DNA of 64,000 nt, from NCBI GenBank assembly GCA_021151695.1, contig JAGKWU010000003.1, forward strand, positions 186,001 to 250,000. The letters run 5' to 3'. Each line of letters opens with the position of its first letter. Position 1 is the stretch's first letter. Below the pieces are notes generated by a model. It was not told the DNA's origin and did no database searches. It saw nothing but the letters and a program-made list of their open reading frames with translations. The stretch is from Cellvibrionaceae bacterium (lineage in GTDB: Bacteria > Pseudomonadota > Gammaproteobacteria > Pseudomonadales > Cellvibrionaceae). The translations under genes were made by a program, and so were the position numbers. This document shows positions 9,294 to 18,054 of the stretch, one piece after another.

Positions 9294-12200
9294 TTATTTA
9301 AAATGATATTGCATATTCAAGAACACCTCCCGCCCAACATAATCATAACCGCTATATAACAAGGAGCTCCCCATGCGGTCATAATTACCCGCCGAAATAG
9401 CCTCTGGAGTTTTGTTCGTTAAATTGCGTACACCCACAGTTGCTTCCCAGGCATCCGTTGAATATTGAACGGAAATGCGGTGCTCAAAATAATCACCAAC
9501 GGCATAATCGTGTGGGCTGTCTTTGGGATCTTCCTCAACATAAGTATACCCCTCCATCTCGCCAATCCATTCAACACCATAGGTAAAACGCCAGCTGTTA
9601 ATGGAGTAAGAAATGTCGCCAGTGCCACTCCATTTGGGCATCTCAAACCATCCATTTTGCTCAAGCAACGGGTCCTCTTTGAAAATTTTCGATTTCTGGG
9701 ATGTATAGTGAGTTGCCGATAAATTTACCAGCAATTTACCTGCGCCAATCTCCTGTTGCACACGTGCATCAAAATCCCAGCCTTTTGAAATTTCTGTTGA
9801 AAGATTGGTATAACTATCCAACACCGTCAGGCTTTTATCAGCGGGATCGCGAGAAACCAATCGGCACAGCCCTGTATGATCTTTGAAGTCATTAGCACTT
9901 GCATAACATCTTCCGAGAATTTCTGTATCACCCGCCTGCTGCACACCGTTGTCAATTTGGATATCAAAATAATCGACGGCGAAAGACAACTCGGTGGTAT
10001 CACTAATGACTGGCTCGAAGATAACACCATAGGTTGTATTTTCTGAAGTTTCCGCAAATAAACCTGCTGCTGCACCGCCAGCATTAATTACTTTAACGCC
10101 GTTTTTATTTTGAAATTCAGGTTCATTATTAAGATCCAGTGCGCAGTTAGCAGCAATGTTTGCGTCCACTCCGCCTTCGTCATATCCATTGCAAGGATCA
10201 TCCGAGGAACTTAAAAATCCTGTTGTTGCACCTTGAAATTGCTCAAATAATGCAGGCGCACGGAAGGAAGTACCTTTGGTTGCACGGAAAGATAACCACT
10301 TTACCGGTGCGTAAACGAATCCTATTTTATAAGTATCATCAGAACCGTAAGAGTCGTAATCGGTATATCTGTATGAACCGTTAATGGTGAGTTCTTTTGC
10401 CATTGATACATTTGCCAACACCGGAATTTCGATTTCGGTGTAAATTTCAGACACACTATCGTCACCTTTGGTAGGCGCCGCACTGGTTAAGTTATAGAGG
10501 TTGCCCGCAACACTATCTGGATCAGGCTGGTCATTAATTTTTTCCTGGCGATGCTCCAACCCCAAAACACCTTGGAGCTTACCTGCAGGTAATTGATACA
10601 AAGGCCCATCAAAAACTACACTAAAAACTGTCTCGTCATATTTGGTTTTTCCTCCCACGGTTCGGAAAATATAATCCTTAAAGTTTTGTGGAAGATTTCC
10701 ACCAACAGTAGCAGCATTGAGAAGTGGGAATGGCACGCAGTGTTCATTGGGATTGGTTGCGTTAATAGCGCAATCGTAACCACCCCCTGACGCAATAGCA
10801 TCGCTGGCATAGGTTAATTTGTCGGTCAGGAAGGACTGCTGGCTATAAGTTGCATCGGATGTGGAATAGCTTATATAGGCATCGTATTTCCACTCAGGAA
10901 GAAATTCCAAATCCCCTTTGATGCCTATTGTTGGCTTATAAAAATCAACTGTCTGTTTACTTTTGTCCGGCCCGAATCCGATAAAGGCACGAACGCCTAC
11001 ATCATCATCACCCGTAGTATCGGTAGGCGGCAAAATATCGCTAAAAGATAATGCATCCGGAATTAACGGACTTCCCAGGCGGTAATCCAAAATGGCTTGG
11101 CGGAAGCTGCTTTGCTCGGACTCTCGACGTGTTCCCAGCAGTTCAAAATACACTTTTGCGTTACCCATCGCCTGCAAATCGTAGCTACCCTGCCAAAAGG
11201 TGGTATAGATTCTTGCGGGGGAAATAATATTTTCATCCAACATACGCGGATCAAACGTATCACGCACATTGAGATCATTTGTGCCTCCGCCAACCCCTTC
11301 GTACCCAACCAGACCTGTCGTCACGGCGGCGTTAGGGCGAAAGCGGTTAAAGGTGGTGCCAGTAGAACCTGGAGCCCCAACGACAGGGCCTACAAATCCC
11401 AAATCCTCCCAGTCACTTGACTTGATTGTTTGGGTGCCTATGGTATTGATGGTTACGCCGTGCGTTCCGCGGAGGCTGATATTGAAACATTTAGCTTTAC
11501 CGGTAGTGGGATCAACATAATCGGCACTCTCCCCCGTTTCCGGATCGCGCAATCGGTTAGGTGCACACTTGGCCCAATCCCGCTCCCCTACCGTTAAATT
11601 GGCGCGATCATAAATATCAAACGACCCGGAAATTGACCAACGATCATCCGAAGCACCACCGGTAATGGAAAGCCGGTTTTGTTCGCCACCTCCCTCAGTA
11701 GGAAGGTTGCTCTCGCCCTCAATATTGATACCTTCTACTTTGTCCATAGTGATGACATTAATAACGCCACCAATAGCATCAGAACCATAAATAGAGGAGG
11801 CACCATCGCGCAGCACTTCCACACGCTCGATCATCGCCGTTGGCAGCACATTGAGATCCGCCGATCCCACCGCACCGCGGGTGCCAGCAGGCGCAACGCG
11901 GCGGCCGTTGATCATTACCAATGTGCGCGTAGCGCCCAAACCGCGTAAGGAAATGGTGTTGGCACCCGGACCACCGTCGGTGACAAAGTTTCCAAAGGCA
12001 TTGTTAATCTGGCTGCTCCCACCAGTTACACCAGCTCCCTGCAACAGATCAGTTGTGGAGGTAAAGCCCGCAGCTGTTGCCTCTTCACGTGTAACGACTT
12101 TGATTGGCGACGGTGTATCAAAGTTGGTACGACGAATCCGGGAGCCCACCACAACCACTTCTTTAACCTCTGAATCCTCATCACTCGCTGCTGAATTAGC

Positions 12201-12335
12201 TTTGGAAGCAGCTGGTGAAACCGGAGTATTGTCCGGCGCAGCAAACGCGAGTGCAGAGAAGCTGGCACCTATCAACAAGGCAATTTGCAAACTAAGTGGA
12301 TGGTGGGAGCGAACGATGGATTTTCTATGGCTCAT
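9294..12335 (-). CDS. TonB-dependent outer-membrane receptor
   Basis: 1013 aa. ATG at 12335 is chosen because GAGGGA lies 4-9 bases upstream and a signal peptide (SLQIALLIGASFSALAFA) follows; an in-frame ATG at 12368 has no such support. After an acidic Ser/Ala-rich linker, SRIRRTNFDTPSPI starts the plug domain (~60-190; ALGATRTLVMINGRR, VLRDGASSIYGSDAIGGVIN). A ~22-strand barrel ends in a typical terminal strand (VFLNMQYHFK, final aromatic near the end). Such receptors import siderophores, vitamin B12 or oligosaccharides with TonB-ExbBD energy. The substrate is not evident, and no sugar-degrading enzyme lies next to it. Confidence 0.92.
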   Translation of the reverse strand: MSHRKSIVRSHHPLSLQIALLIGASFSALAFAAPDNTPVSPAASKANSAASDEDSEVKEVVVVGSRIRRTNFDTPSPIKVVTREEATAAGFTSTTDLLQGAGVTGGSSQINNAFGNFVTDGGPGANTISLRGLGATRTLVMINGRRVAPAGTRGAVGSADLNVLPTAMIERVEVLRDGASSIYGSDAIGGVINVITMDKVEGINIEGESNLPTEGGGEQNRLSITGGASDDRWSISGSFDIYDRANLTVGERDWAKCAPNRLRDPETGESADYVDPTTGKAKCFNISLRGTHGVTINTIGTQTIKSSDWEDLGFVGPVVGAPGSTGTTFNRFRPNAAVTTGLVGYEGVGGGTNDLNVRDTFDPRMLDENIISPARIYTTFWQGSYDLQAMGNAKVYFELLGTRRESEQSSFRQAILDYRLGSPLIPDALSFSDILPPTDTTGDDDVGVRAFIGFGPDKSKQTVDFYKPTIGIKGDLEFLPEWKYDAYISYSTSDATYSQQSFLTDKLTYASDAIASGGGYDCAINATNPNEHCVPFPLLNAATVGGNLPQNFKDYIFRTVGGKTKYDETVFSVVFDGPLYQLPAGKLQGVLGLEHRQEKINDQPDPDSVAGNLYNLTSAAPTKGDDSVSEIYTEIEIPVLANVSMAKELTINGSYRYTDYDSYGSDDTYKIGFVYAPVKWLSFRATKGTSFRAPALFEQFQGATTGFLSSSDDPCNGYDEGGVDANIAANCALDLNNEPEFQNKNGVKVINAGGAAAGLFAETSENTTYGVIFEPVISDTTELSFAVDYFDIQIDNGVQQAGDTEILGRCYASANDFKDHTGLCRLVSRDPADKSLTVLDSYTNLSTEISKGWDFDARVQQEIGAGKLLVNLSATHYTSQKSKIFKEDPLLEQNGWFEMPKWSGTGDISYSINSWRFTYGVEWIGEMEGYTYVEEDPKDSPHDYAVGDYFEHRISVQYSTDAWEATVGVRNLTNKTPEAISAGNYDRMGSSLLYSGYDYVGREVFLNMQYHFK

Positions 12336-12844
12336 ATATTCCCTCACTGGATTGGTTGGCATGAGCAAAACGCAACAGCAAACTGCTCATGTAGCTACGG
12401 CTCTGCGCGGTTAACCCCGCGCGCACTTCAATCGAGCGACTTACACGCAAAAAACCTGCCAGCGATTTTCAAAGTTTTATTCGCACATCAGAACTTAGCT
12501 GCACGTTTGCAGTGCGCTTTGGATTTGTTATGCGCATTTGCTTTACAAAATTGAAGAGACAGAAGGTGTAAGACTTATTTATTCCAAGCCAGTCTAATAT
12601 AGACAAATTTAAGCCTGTTCCAATAAAAACCTTGCGAGATAACGGGACATAGTTAACCTTTTGGCATCAAAAAAAGCACAAATGATAAAAAATGCGCCGC
12701 AATCAATTTTGGAATCGATAAGAGGAAAAATTCACGATAATTTTTAAAAGGAGAGTCCGATAATTTTTACTTTTCTAAAAAAATAAAAATCTGGCATAAC
12801 ACATTATTTTTTTATTTGAAAAAAGTTAAAAAATCCACACCCCA
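12336..12844. other. 509-bp non-coding, AT-rich region upstream of the TonB-receptor gene
   Basis: No credible gene is seen. The half nearest the receptor gene holds inverted repeats: ATGAGCA/TGCTCAT (12361-12367 / 12384-12390) and GCGCGG/CCGCGC (12405-12410 / 12417-12422). Either could fold in the 5' leader of the receptor mRNA. The distal part (about 12540-12840) is strongly AT-rich with many A/T runs and probably contains the receptor promoter. I see no clear Fur box or terminator. Confidence 0.5.
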
Positions 12845-13435
12845 TTACAAGAGCGCAATACGCATAACGTTGACAGAGCGGCCACCCAAACGTGTGCGGC
12901 GCACTACTTGCCAACCGCGTTTGCGATAATAATCCGTGTATTCCGCTGCCGAGAGCCACAGCTCATTCAAACCCAATTCGAGCGCGTATTTTTTTACCGC
13001 CTCAATCAGCAAATTGCCTAAACCGCGCTGGCGGTTTCGCTCTGGCACAAAAAGGTTGCTTAGCCAAACTGGATGATCGCCAGTAAATTTAAATTGCTGT
13101 TCGCGCCCCCGATAAGCGTAATGAACCAGGCTTATGCAACCCAGCAACTGGCCTGCTCGCACGGCAACTATTGTTTTGGGCAAACGATGATGTTGAACAT
13201 GAGCGAGTAAACGCTGCTGACGAACCGCGAGACTGGACTGCAAGCCCTGGCGCTCGCACTCCTGGTGATGCCAGGCGGCAACCTGCGCAAAATGCTCGGG
13301 CTTTTGTTGGAGTAGCACTAATTGAACAGGGGAAATAGTAGCGGGAGACGATTTGGTTAACACTGTACGCTTGTCGATAGTGCCGCACTTGGCCGCACAA
13401 AAATTTAAAGAGGAAATGACACGAGATTTATTCAT
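12845..13435 (-). CDS. GNAT-family N-acetyltransferase
   Basis: 196 aa. The acetyl-CoA-binding motif A is visible as NLFVPERNRQRGLGNLLIEA (R/Q-x-x-G-x-G/A, residues ~127-146), preceded by a beta strand with LLGCISLVHY and followed by LGLNELWLSA and YYRKRGWQV, as in the C-terminal GNAT core. About 35 N-terminal residues before the GNAT fold look poorly conserved, so an internal start is possible. The acyl acceptor cannot be predicted. It lies alone, upstream of lipA on the same strand but separated by 80 bp. Confidence 0.8.
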   Translation of the reverse strand: MNKSRVISSLNFCAAKCGTIDKRTVLTKSSPATISPVQLVLLQQKPEHFAQVAAWHHQECERQGLQSSLAVRQQRLLAHVQHHRLPKTIVAVRAGQLLGCISLVHYAYRGREQQFKFTGDHPVWLSNLFVPERNRQRGLGNLLIEAVKKYALELGLNELWLSAAEYTDYYRKRGWQVVRRTRLGGRSVNVMRIALL

Positions 13436-13515
13436 AGGGCCTGCCTCGGCTAAAGCGCCACCTGGGTGGCGATAAACGTCCTTGTTAATTGCGCTGCATT
13501 AATCAGTGCAGTTGA

Positions 13516-14547
13516 TTAAGCCTTGGCTTCACCAAACCATTTCACATCTTCGCCGTGCGCTTGTTTGTCTGCATGATAGCTCGAGCGAACCAGCGGGCCA
13601 CACGCAGCGTGTTTAAAGCCCATTTCTTCCGCAAGACGCGTGTATTCGGCAAACTCATCCGGATGCACATAACGCTCAACCGGCAAGTGATCTTTAGAGG
13701 GTTGCAGATATTGGCCAATGGTGAGCATGTCAATATCGTGCTCGCGCATGTGCTTCATGGTTTCGATAATTTCATCTTTAGTTTCACCCAAGCCCACCAT
13801 CAAACCGGATTTGGTCAACACATCGGGGCGACGTGCTTTGTATTGCTTGAGCAATTCCAGTGACCATTCGTAGTTAGCACCAGGGCGCGCCTGGCGATAC
13901 AAACGTTTTACGGTTTCCATATTGTGATTGAATACATCGGGTGCTTCTTTTTCGAGAATATCCAACGCGATTTCCATACGACCGCGGAAATCCGGCACCA
14001 ATACTTCCACTTGCAAATTGGGGCTAAGCGCGCGACCTTCGCGAATGCAATCGGCAAAATGCTGGGCACCGCCATCGCGCAAATCGTCGCGATCCACTGA
14101 AGTAATGACGACATATTTCAAACGCATTTCGGCGATGGCTTCCGCCAATTGGCGAGGCTCGTTTACATCCAGCGGATTAGGTTTACCGTGGCCTACATCG
14201 CAGAAAGGACAGCGACGGGTGCAGATATCACCCATGATCATAAAGGTCGCCGTACCACCGCTAAAGCACTCACCCAGGTTCGGGCAGTTGGCTTCTTCGC
14301 ACACGGACGACAGTTTATTTTTACGCAGGATACTTTTGATGCGATCCACTTCCGGCGAGGCGGGAATGCGCACGCGAATCCAGTCGGGCTTACGCAACAT
14401 ATCGTCGCGATCACTCGCGATTACTTTTACCGGGATACGCTCTACCTTGTCGGCATCGCGCAATTTTTCGCCCTGCTTGTGGCGCTCGGTGCGCTTAACG
14501 GGTTGCAACTCGGGGGTAAAGGTAGATACAGGCGGAAGATCTGACAT
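13516..14547 (-). CDS. lipA: Lipoyl synthase
   Basis: 343 aa radical-SAM enzyme that inserts two sulfurs into protein-bound octanoyl chains to form lipoyl groups on 2-oxoacid dehydrogenases and GcvH. The auxiliary cluster motif (CEEANCPNLGEC, spacing C-x4-C-x5-C) and the radical-SAM motif CTRRCPFCD are both intact. The C-terminal LGLGE-type and SSYHAD-x(2)-AHG segments (MVGLGETKDE, RSSYHADKQAHG) are typical. It sits downstream of lipB on the same strand, but an 83-bp inverted-repeat element lies in the 161-bp gap, so the two may not share one simple transcript. Confidence 0.97.
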   Translation of the reverse strand: MSDLPPVSTFTPELQPVKRTERHKQGEKLRDADKVERIPVKVIASDRDDMLRKPDWIRVRIPASPEVDRIKSILRKNKLSSVCEEANCPNLGECFSGGTATFMIMGDICTRRCPFCDVGHGKPNPLDVNEPRQLAEAIAEMRLKYVVITSVDRDDLRDGGAQHFADCIREGRALSPNLQVEVLVPDFRGRMEIALDILEKEAPDVFNHNMETVKRLYRQARPGANYEWSLELLKQYKARRPDVLTKSGLMVGLGETKDEIIETMKHMREHDIDMLTIGQYLQPSKDHLPVERYVHPDEFAEYTRLAEEMGFKHAACGPLVRSSYHADKQAHGEDVKWFGEAKA

Positions 14548-14608
14548 AAAAATCTCTTTGGTGTTCGCTCACCGGGTATTGGTGCCACTAGCACGTCGGG
14601 CCTCGCGC

Positions 14609-14691
14609 TTTGCCTTTGTAAGACCCACCGTGAACCCATCCATGGGGGCTTGTCGTCGACTTCCTGTCTCCGACAGTCTTACAAAGGCAAA
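14609..14691. repeat. 83-bp extragenic palindromic element between lipA and lipB
   Basis: The ends are perfect 16-bp inverted repeats: TTTGCCTTTGTAAGAC (14609-14624) and GTCTTACAAAGGCAAA (14676-14691). The interior holds further self-complementary stretches (CCCATCCATGGG at about 14635-14646; TGTCG/CGACA at 14651-14655 and 14671-14675). The whole can fold as one long hairpin in either orientation. Size and form match dispersed extragenic repeats (REP/MITE-like) of gammaproteobacteria. No second full copy is seen in this window. Confidence 0.75.
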
Positions 14692-14708
14692 ACCCGATTC
14701 CCGACTCA

Positions 14709-15398
14709 CTATGATGTAATTTCAACTGGTCCAGAATTGGCGCGCATTGTACAGGTTTCGTAACCCAATTTCCGCGTAAATTCACTGACTAGCTGCTTTT
14801 GCACCTCGGCAATGGCCGGAGGGTTGGGCAGCAGATCGCGAACCTGCGCCATGGCCAATCCCTGATAACCACAGGGGTTGATGCGTAAGAAAGGCGCTAA
14901 ATCCATATCCACATTCAACGCCAGCCCATGAAAGCTGCAGCCGCGACGCACGCGCAGGCCCAGGGAGGCGATTTTATTGCCATCAACATAGACGCCGGGG
15001 GCGTCAGGCTTGGGATAAGCTTCGATACCATAGTGTGCCAGGGTGGCCACAATGGTCTGCTCAATCACCGTGACCAGATCGCGCACACCGATTTTAAGAC
15101 GGCGTAAATCCAATAAGGGATAGGCCACCAACTGGCCGGGCCCATGGTAAGTAACCTGGCCGCCGCGATCACTCTGTACGACAGGAATATCGCCCGGCAC
15201 CAACAGATGCTCAGCCTTGCCAGCCTGGCCTTGGGTAAAAACGGCGGGGTGCTGTACCAACCAGAGCTGGTCGATGGTGTCGGCAGTGCGCTGGTTGGTG
15301 AAGTCGCTCATAGCAGCCCAGACCTGCTCATAGGACTGCAGGCCAAGATCCACCACTTCCAATGCCAAAGGCTCGCGCAGCTTCAAAGGCTCGCGCAA
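14709..15398 (-). CDS. lipB: Octanoyl-[ACP]:protein octanoyltransferase
   Basis: Up to 229 aa. It transfers octanoate from ACP to lipoyl domains, the step before LipA. Hallmarks present: RGGQVTYHGPGQLVAYPL, LGLRVRRGCSFHGLALNV (lysine-free acyl-Cys region) and FLRINPCGYQG with the catalytic Cys. The start is unclear: the frame has no ATG or GTG before the conserved region, only TTG at 15398 and TTGs a few codons later. The first 12 codons are an 18-bp tandem duplication (REPLKL-REPLAL) not expected in LipB. TTG 15398 directly follows the ybeD stop, fitting translational coupling. Confidence 0.93.
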   Translation of the reverse strand: MREPLKLREPLALEVVDLGLQSYEQVWAAMSDFTNQRTADTIDQLWLVQHPAVFTQGQAGKAEHLLVPGDIPVVQSDRGGQVTYHGPGQLVAYPLLDLRRLKIGVRDLVTVIEQTIVATLAHYGIEAYPKPDAPGVYVDGNKIASLGLRVRRGCSFHGLALNVDMDLAPFLRINPCGYQGLAMAQVRDLLPNPPAIAEVQKQLVSEFTRKLGYETCTMRANSGPVEITS

Positions 15399-15671
15399 TT
15401 AGAGCACCATCTTCACGTTTTCACTGGCGCGCAAGGCGTAGTGAATATTGCTCAGTTGATCAACGCTCAATGCGGTGATCCACACAGTCACTGACTGGAA
15501 ACGACCCTTGCTACTGTCGTTGATGGTAATACGTGTCTGGTCAAAACCCGGCGCATGCAGCTCCATCACTTCAATCACATGGGAGTGCAATTCAGCGCCG
15601 GCATTACCCAGCACTTTGATAGGGTAGTTTTCGCAGGGAAACTCAATTTTGGGGGGCTGTTGTTCGGACAC
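15399..15671 (-). CDS. ybeD: YbeD-family (DUF493) small protein
   Basis: 90 aa beginning with GTG at 15671; GGAG lies about 8 bases upstream and the open frame before it (to 15905) overlaps dacA in another frame and is not coding. The sequence IEFPCENYPIKVLG, HVIEVMELHAPGF, SSKGRFQSVTV and the C-terminal KMVL match the DUF493 family, which has an ACT-like fold of unknown role and is usually ~87 aa. It sits in the conserved dacA-ybeD-lipB order and its stop is adjacent to the lipB start. Confidence 0.9.
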   Translation of the reverse strand: MSEQQPPKIEFPCENYPIKVLGNAGAELHSHVIEVMELHAPGFDQTRITINDSSKGRFQSVTVWITALSVDQLSNIHYALRASENVKMVL

Positions 15672-15726
15672 TACTGGCTCCAGAAACGGCGGGGCACAGC
15701 GCGCCCCGCAGAAAAAATCTAGCTGA

Positions 15727-16962
15727 TTAACTGAAAAGTCCGCGGAAGAAGAGTTTGATCTTATCCCACATACGGGCAAAGAAACTGGCCTCTTCCACAG
15801 GTTGCAACGCCACCAAAGGTTGAGTGTTAAGCACTTTGCCATCCAACTCGATAGTGAGGCTGCCCAGCTGCTGGCCAGCAGCGATTGGTGCAGTGATAGT
15901 TTCATTCACATGCACATTCGCTTTGAGATCGCCGGCGCGGCCGCGCGGCAAGGTCATACGTACATTGTTCGCCAGACCGAGAATGACTTCAGGTGCTTTG
16001 CCCGACCATACGCGAGCTTTAGTTACTTCAGTTGCCGCCTTGTAGAGGTCCGCGGTCTCGTAGTAGCGGAAACCGTAAGCCAGCAGTTTCTGGGTTTCTG
16101 TTGCGCGGGCTTCCTCGCTCTTGGTACCCAATACCACAGTCACCAGACGTGTATTTTCGCGCTTGGAAGACGCCACCAGGCAGAAACCAGCCTCTTCGGT
16201 GTGGCCGGTTTTCAAGCCATCAACAGTGGGATCGCGGAACAACAACAAGTTGCGGTTGGGCTGGCGAATATTGTTGTACACAAAGGATTTTTCGGCGTAA
16301 ATCGGGTAGTGGCTTGGGTGATCTTCAATCACCGCACGCGCCAGCTTGGCCAAATCGCGCGCTGTGGTGTAATGCTCGGGCGATGGCAAGCCGGACGCAT
16401 TCTGGAAATGAGTACCGTTCATCCCCAGCTCTTTGGCCTTTTTATTCATCATATCGACAAAGGCTTCTTCATTGCCGCCGACATATTCGGCCAGGGCTAC
16501 AGTGGCGTCGTTGCCCGACTGGATAATCTCACCGCGCAATAGATCGATCACCGGCACCTGAGTGCCTTCTTTCACATACATGCGCGAGCCTTCCATTTTC
16601 CAGGCTTTAACGCTGACGGTCACCATATTGGTTTCGGCAATACGACCGCGCTCGATTTCATCCACCACCAGGTAAGACGACATCATTTTGGTCAGGCTGG
16701 CGGGGGGCAGACGCTGGTCGGAATTGCTCTCGGCCAGCACTTCGCCTGTTACGGAATCCATCAGGATATAACCGGTAGCCGCCAATTGCGGTGCTGCGGG
16801 AATGGCGGAGGCAGCCTGAACCGCAGGTGCGGCAGCCGGTGTTTGGCCGGGAACAGGCGTGGGAGTTTGAGCCTGGGCACTCAGGCTGAGCGCAAACAAT
16901 GCCAAACCAAGTGGCTTGAAAAGCGTGCGAGGCCTGGAAATAACGCGAAATGAATTAGGCAT
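15727..16962 (-). CDS. dacA: D-alanyl-D-alanine carboxypeptidase (PBP5/6 family)
   Basis: 411 aa from ATG 16962; an upstream in-frame start at 17022 would put 20 residues before the signal peptide. The export signal (LGLALFALSLSAQA) is followed by a Pro/Ala-rich linker (~31-58). Active-site motifs are S89-LTK92 (SxxK), S149-GN and K251-TG. The C-terminal PBP5-type beta domain ends in an amphipathic helix (FFARMWDKIKLFFRGLF) that anchors it to the inner membrane. It trims the terminal D-Ala of peptidoglycan pentapeptides in the periplasm. The Pro/Ala-rich linker is longer than in E. coli PBP5. Confidence 0.95.
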   Translation of the reverse strand: MPNSFRVISRPRTLFKPLGLALFALSLSAQAQTPTPVPGQTPAAAPAVQAASAIPAAPQLAATGYILMDSVTGEVLAESNSDQRLPPASLTKMMSSYLVVDEIERGRIAETNMVTVSVKAWKMEGSRMYVKEGTQVPVIDLLRGEIIQSGNDATVALAEYVGGNEEAFVDMMNKKAKELGMNGTHFQNASGLPSPEHYTTARDLAKLARAVIEDHPSHYPIYAEKSFVYNNIRQPNRNLLLFRDPTVDGLKTGHTEEAGFCLVASSKRENTRLVTVVLGTKSEEARATETQKLLAYGFRYYETADLYKAATEVTKARVWSGKAPEVILGLANNVRMTLPRGRAGDLKANVHVNETITAPIAAGQQLGSLTIELDGKVLNTQPLVALQPVEEASFFARMWDKIKLFFRGLFS

Positions 16963-17058
16963 AAAAGTCACTTTAAATGGGATGCAGAATCTGGAATGCA
17001 AATTTGGGTCGAATTGTAACACTGCCTAGAGCGGAATAAACCCTATTGATTACCCGAC

Positions 17059-18054
17059 TTATTGATAGACAACGTGAGTTTGTGAAATATCGATTTTTTG
17101 CAGCTGTTCGCGCGCGGTTTGCAACGTTTGCGCATCCCCCAAGGGACCAACGCGCACACGGTACAAACGTTGCGGCGCCTGGACAGCGCTGATCACTACC
17201 GGATAATTCAGCTTGGCACCCACTTCGGCGGCAAATTGTTTAGCCGATTTTTCCTGCCCGAATGCACCAATCTGTAAATAGGTGCCCGCCGGCAAGCTGC
17301 TCGCCGGCAACGCGTTAGTCGATGGGGAAACAGCCAGCGCTGGTGCAGGTGCTGCAGCAGCCACTTCCGCTTTGGGCACTATACCCGCCTCTCGTGCACT
17401 TGCCTCTTTGGCAGCAACCACCTTGCCGGAGCTACGGGATTTTTTGGCCAGCAGTGGCGGACGCGGATCATCATCCGGCACTATGATTTCCAGCTCCACA
17501 CGGCCAGTACCCATGCGGGTAATGCCCAAACGCTGGGCGGCGGCGTAGCTCAAGTCGATAACGCGATCATCATGGAATGGCCCGCGATCATTAATCCGCA
17601 CTATCACACTTTTTTTGTTGTCGATGTTAGTGACCCTGACATAAGAGGGAATCGGCAAGGTCTTGTGCGCGCCGGTCATGGCAAACATATCGTAGAGCTC
17701 ACCATTGGAGGTACGCTCGCCGTTGAACTTATACCCATACCAGGAGGCGGTACCACGCTCTTTGTAGGCTCGTTCGTCATCCATCAGCACATAGGTTTTA
17801 CCCAGCACCGTATAGGGATTTTTATTGCCCGCGATAGTGCGCAGCTCGTAGCGCGGCACCGCATCGGGCACATGGGACATATCAATTTCCTGATCCGGGC
17901 CCCAGTCTTTGTCCTTACCTTTGTAGCGACCAGATGAAGAGGATGAACTGTCGCTGCCAGATTCACGTTTGGACGAATGGGAGCAACCCGTTACCAGAGC
18001 GATGAGTGCCAGCAGCATCAGGGCAAACCGGATTCTATGGCGCAGTCGCAACAC
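17059..18054 (-). CDS. rlpA: Septal ring lytic transglycosylase RlpA (lipoprotein, SPOR domain)
   Basis: 331 aa with GTG start at 18054, overlapping the mltB stop by one base (TAGTG). The lipobox is LVTGC (Cys24) followed by a Ser-rich linker. The double-psi beta-barrel domain (~100-190) includes GTASWYGYKFNGERTSNGE and VRINDRGPFHDDRVIDLS; the latter carries the catalytic-type Asp and His of active RlpA. An Ala-rich linker leads to a C-terminal SPOR domain (~255-331) that binds denuded glycan at the septum. RlpA cleaves naked glycan strands during daughter-cell separation. Confidence 0.95.
   Translation of the reverse strand: MLRLRHRIRFALMLLALIALVTGCSHSSKRESGSDSSSSSSGRYKGKDKDWGPDQEIDMSHVPDAVPRYELRTIAGNKNPYTVLGKTYVLMDDERAYKERGTASWYGYKFNGERTSNGELYDMFAMTGAHKTLPIPSYVRVTNIDNKKSVIVRINDRGPFHDDRVIDLSYAAAQRLGITRMGTGRVELEIIVPDDDPRPPLLAKKSRSSGKVVAAKEASAREAGIVPKAEVAAAAPAPALAVSPSTNALPASSLPAGTYLQIGAFGQEKSAKQFAAEVGAKLNYPVVISAVQAPQRLYRVRVGPLGDAQTLQTAREQLQKIDISQTHVVYQ

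Noticed and set aside
13928..14719. 263-codon open frame antisense to lipA
   Set aside because: Fully overlaps LipA and runs into the palindromic element; Arg/Ser-rich low-information translation.
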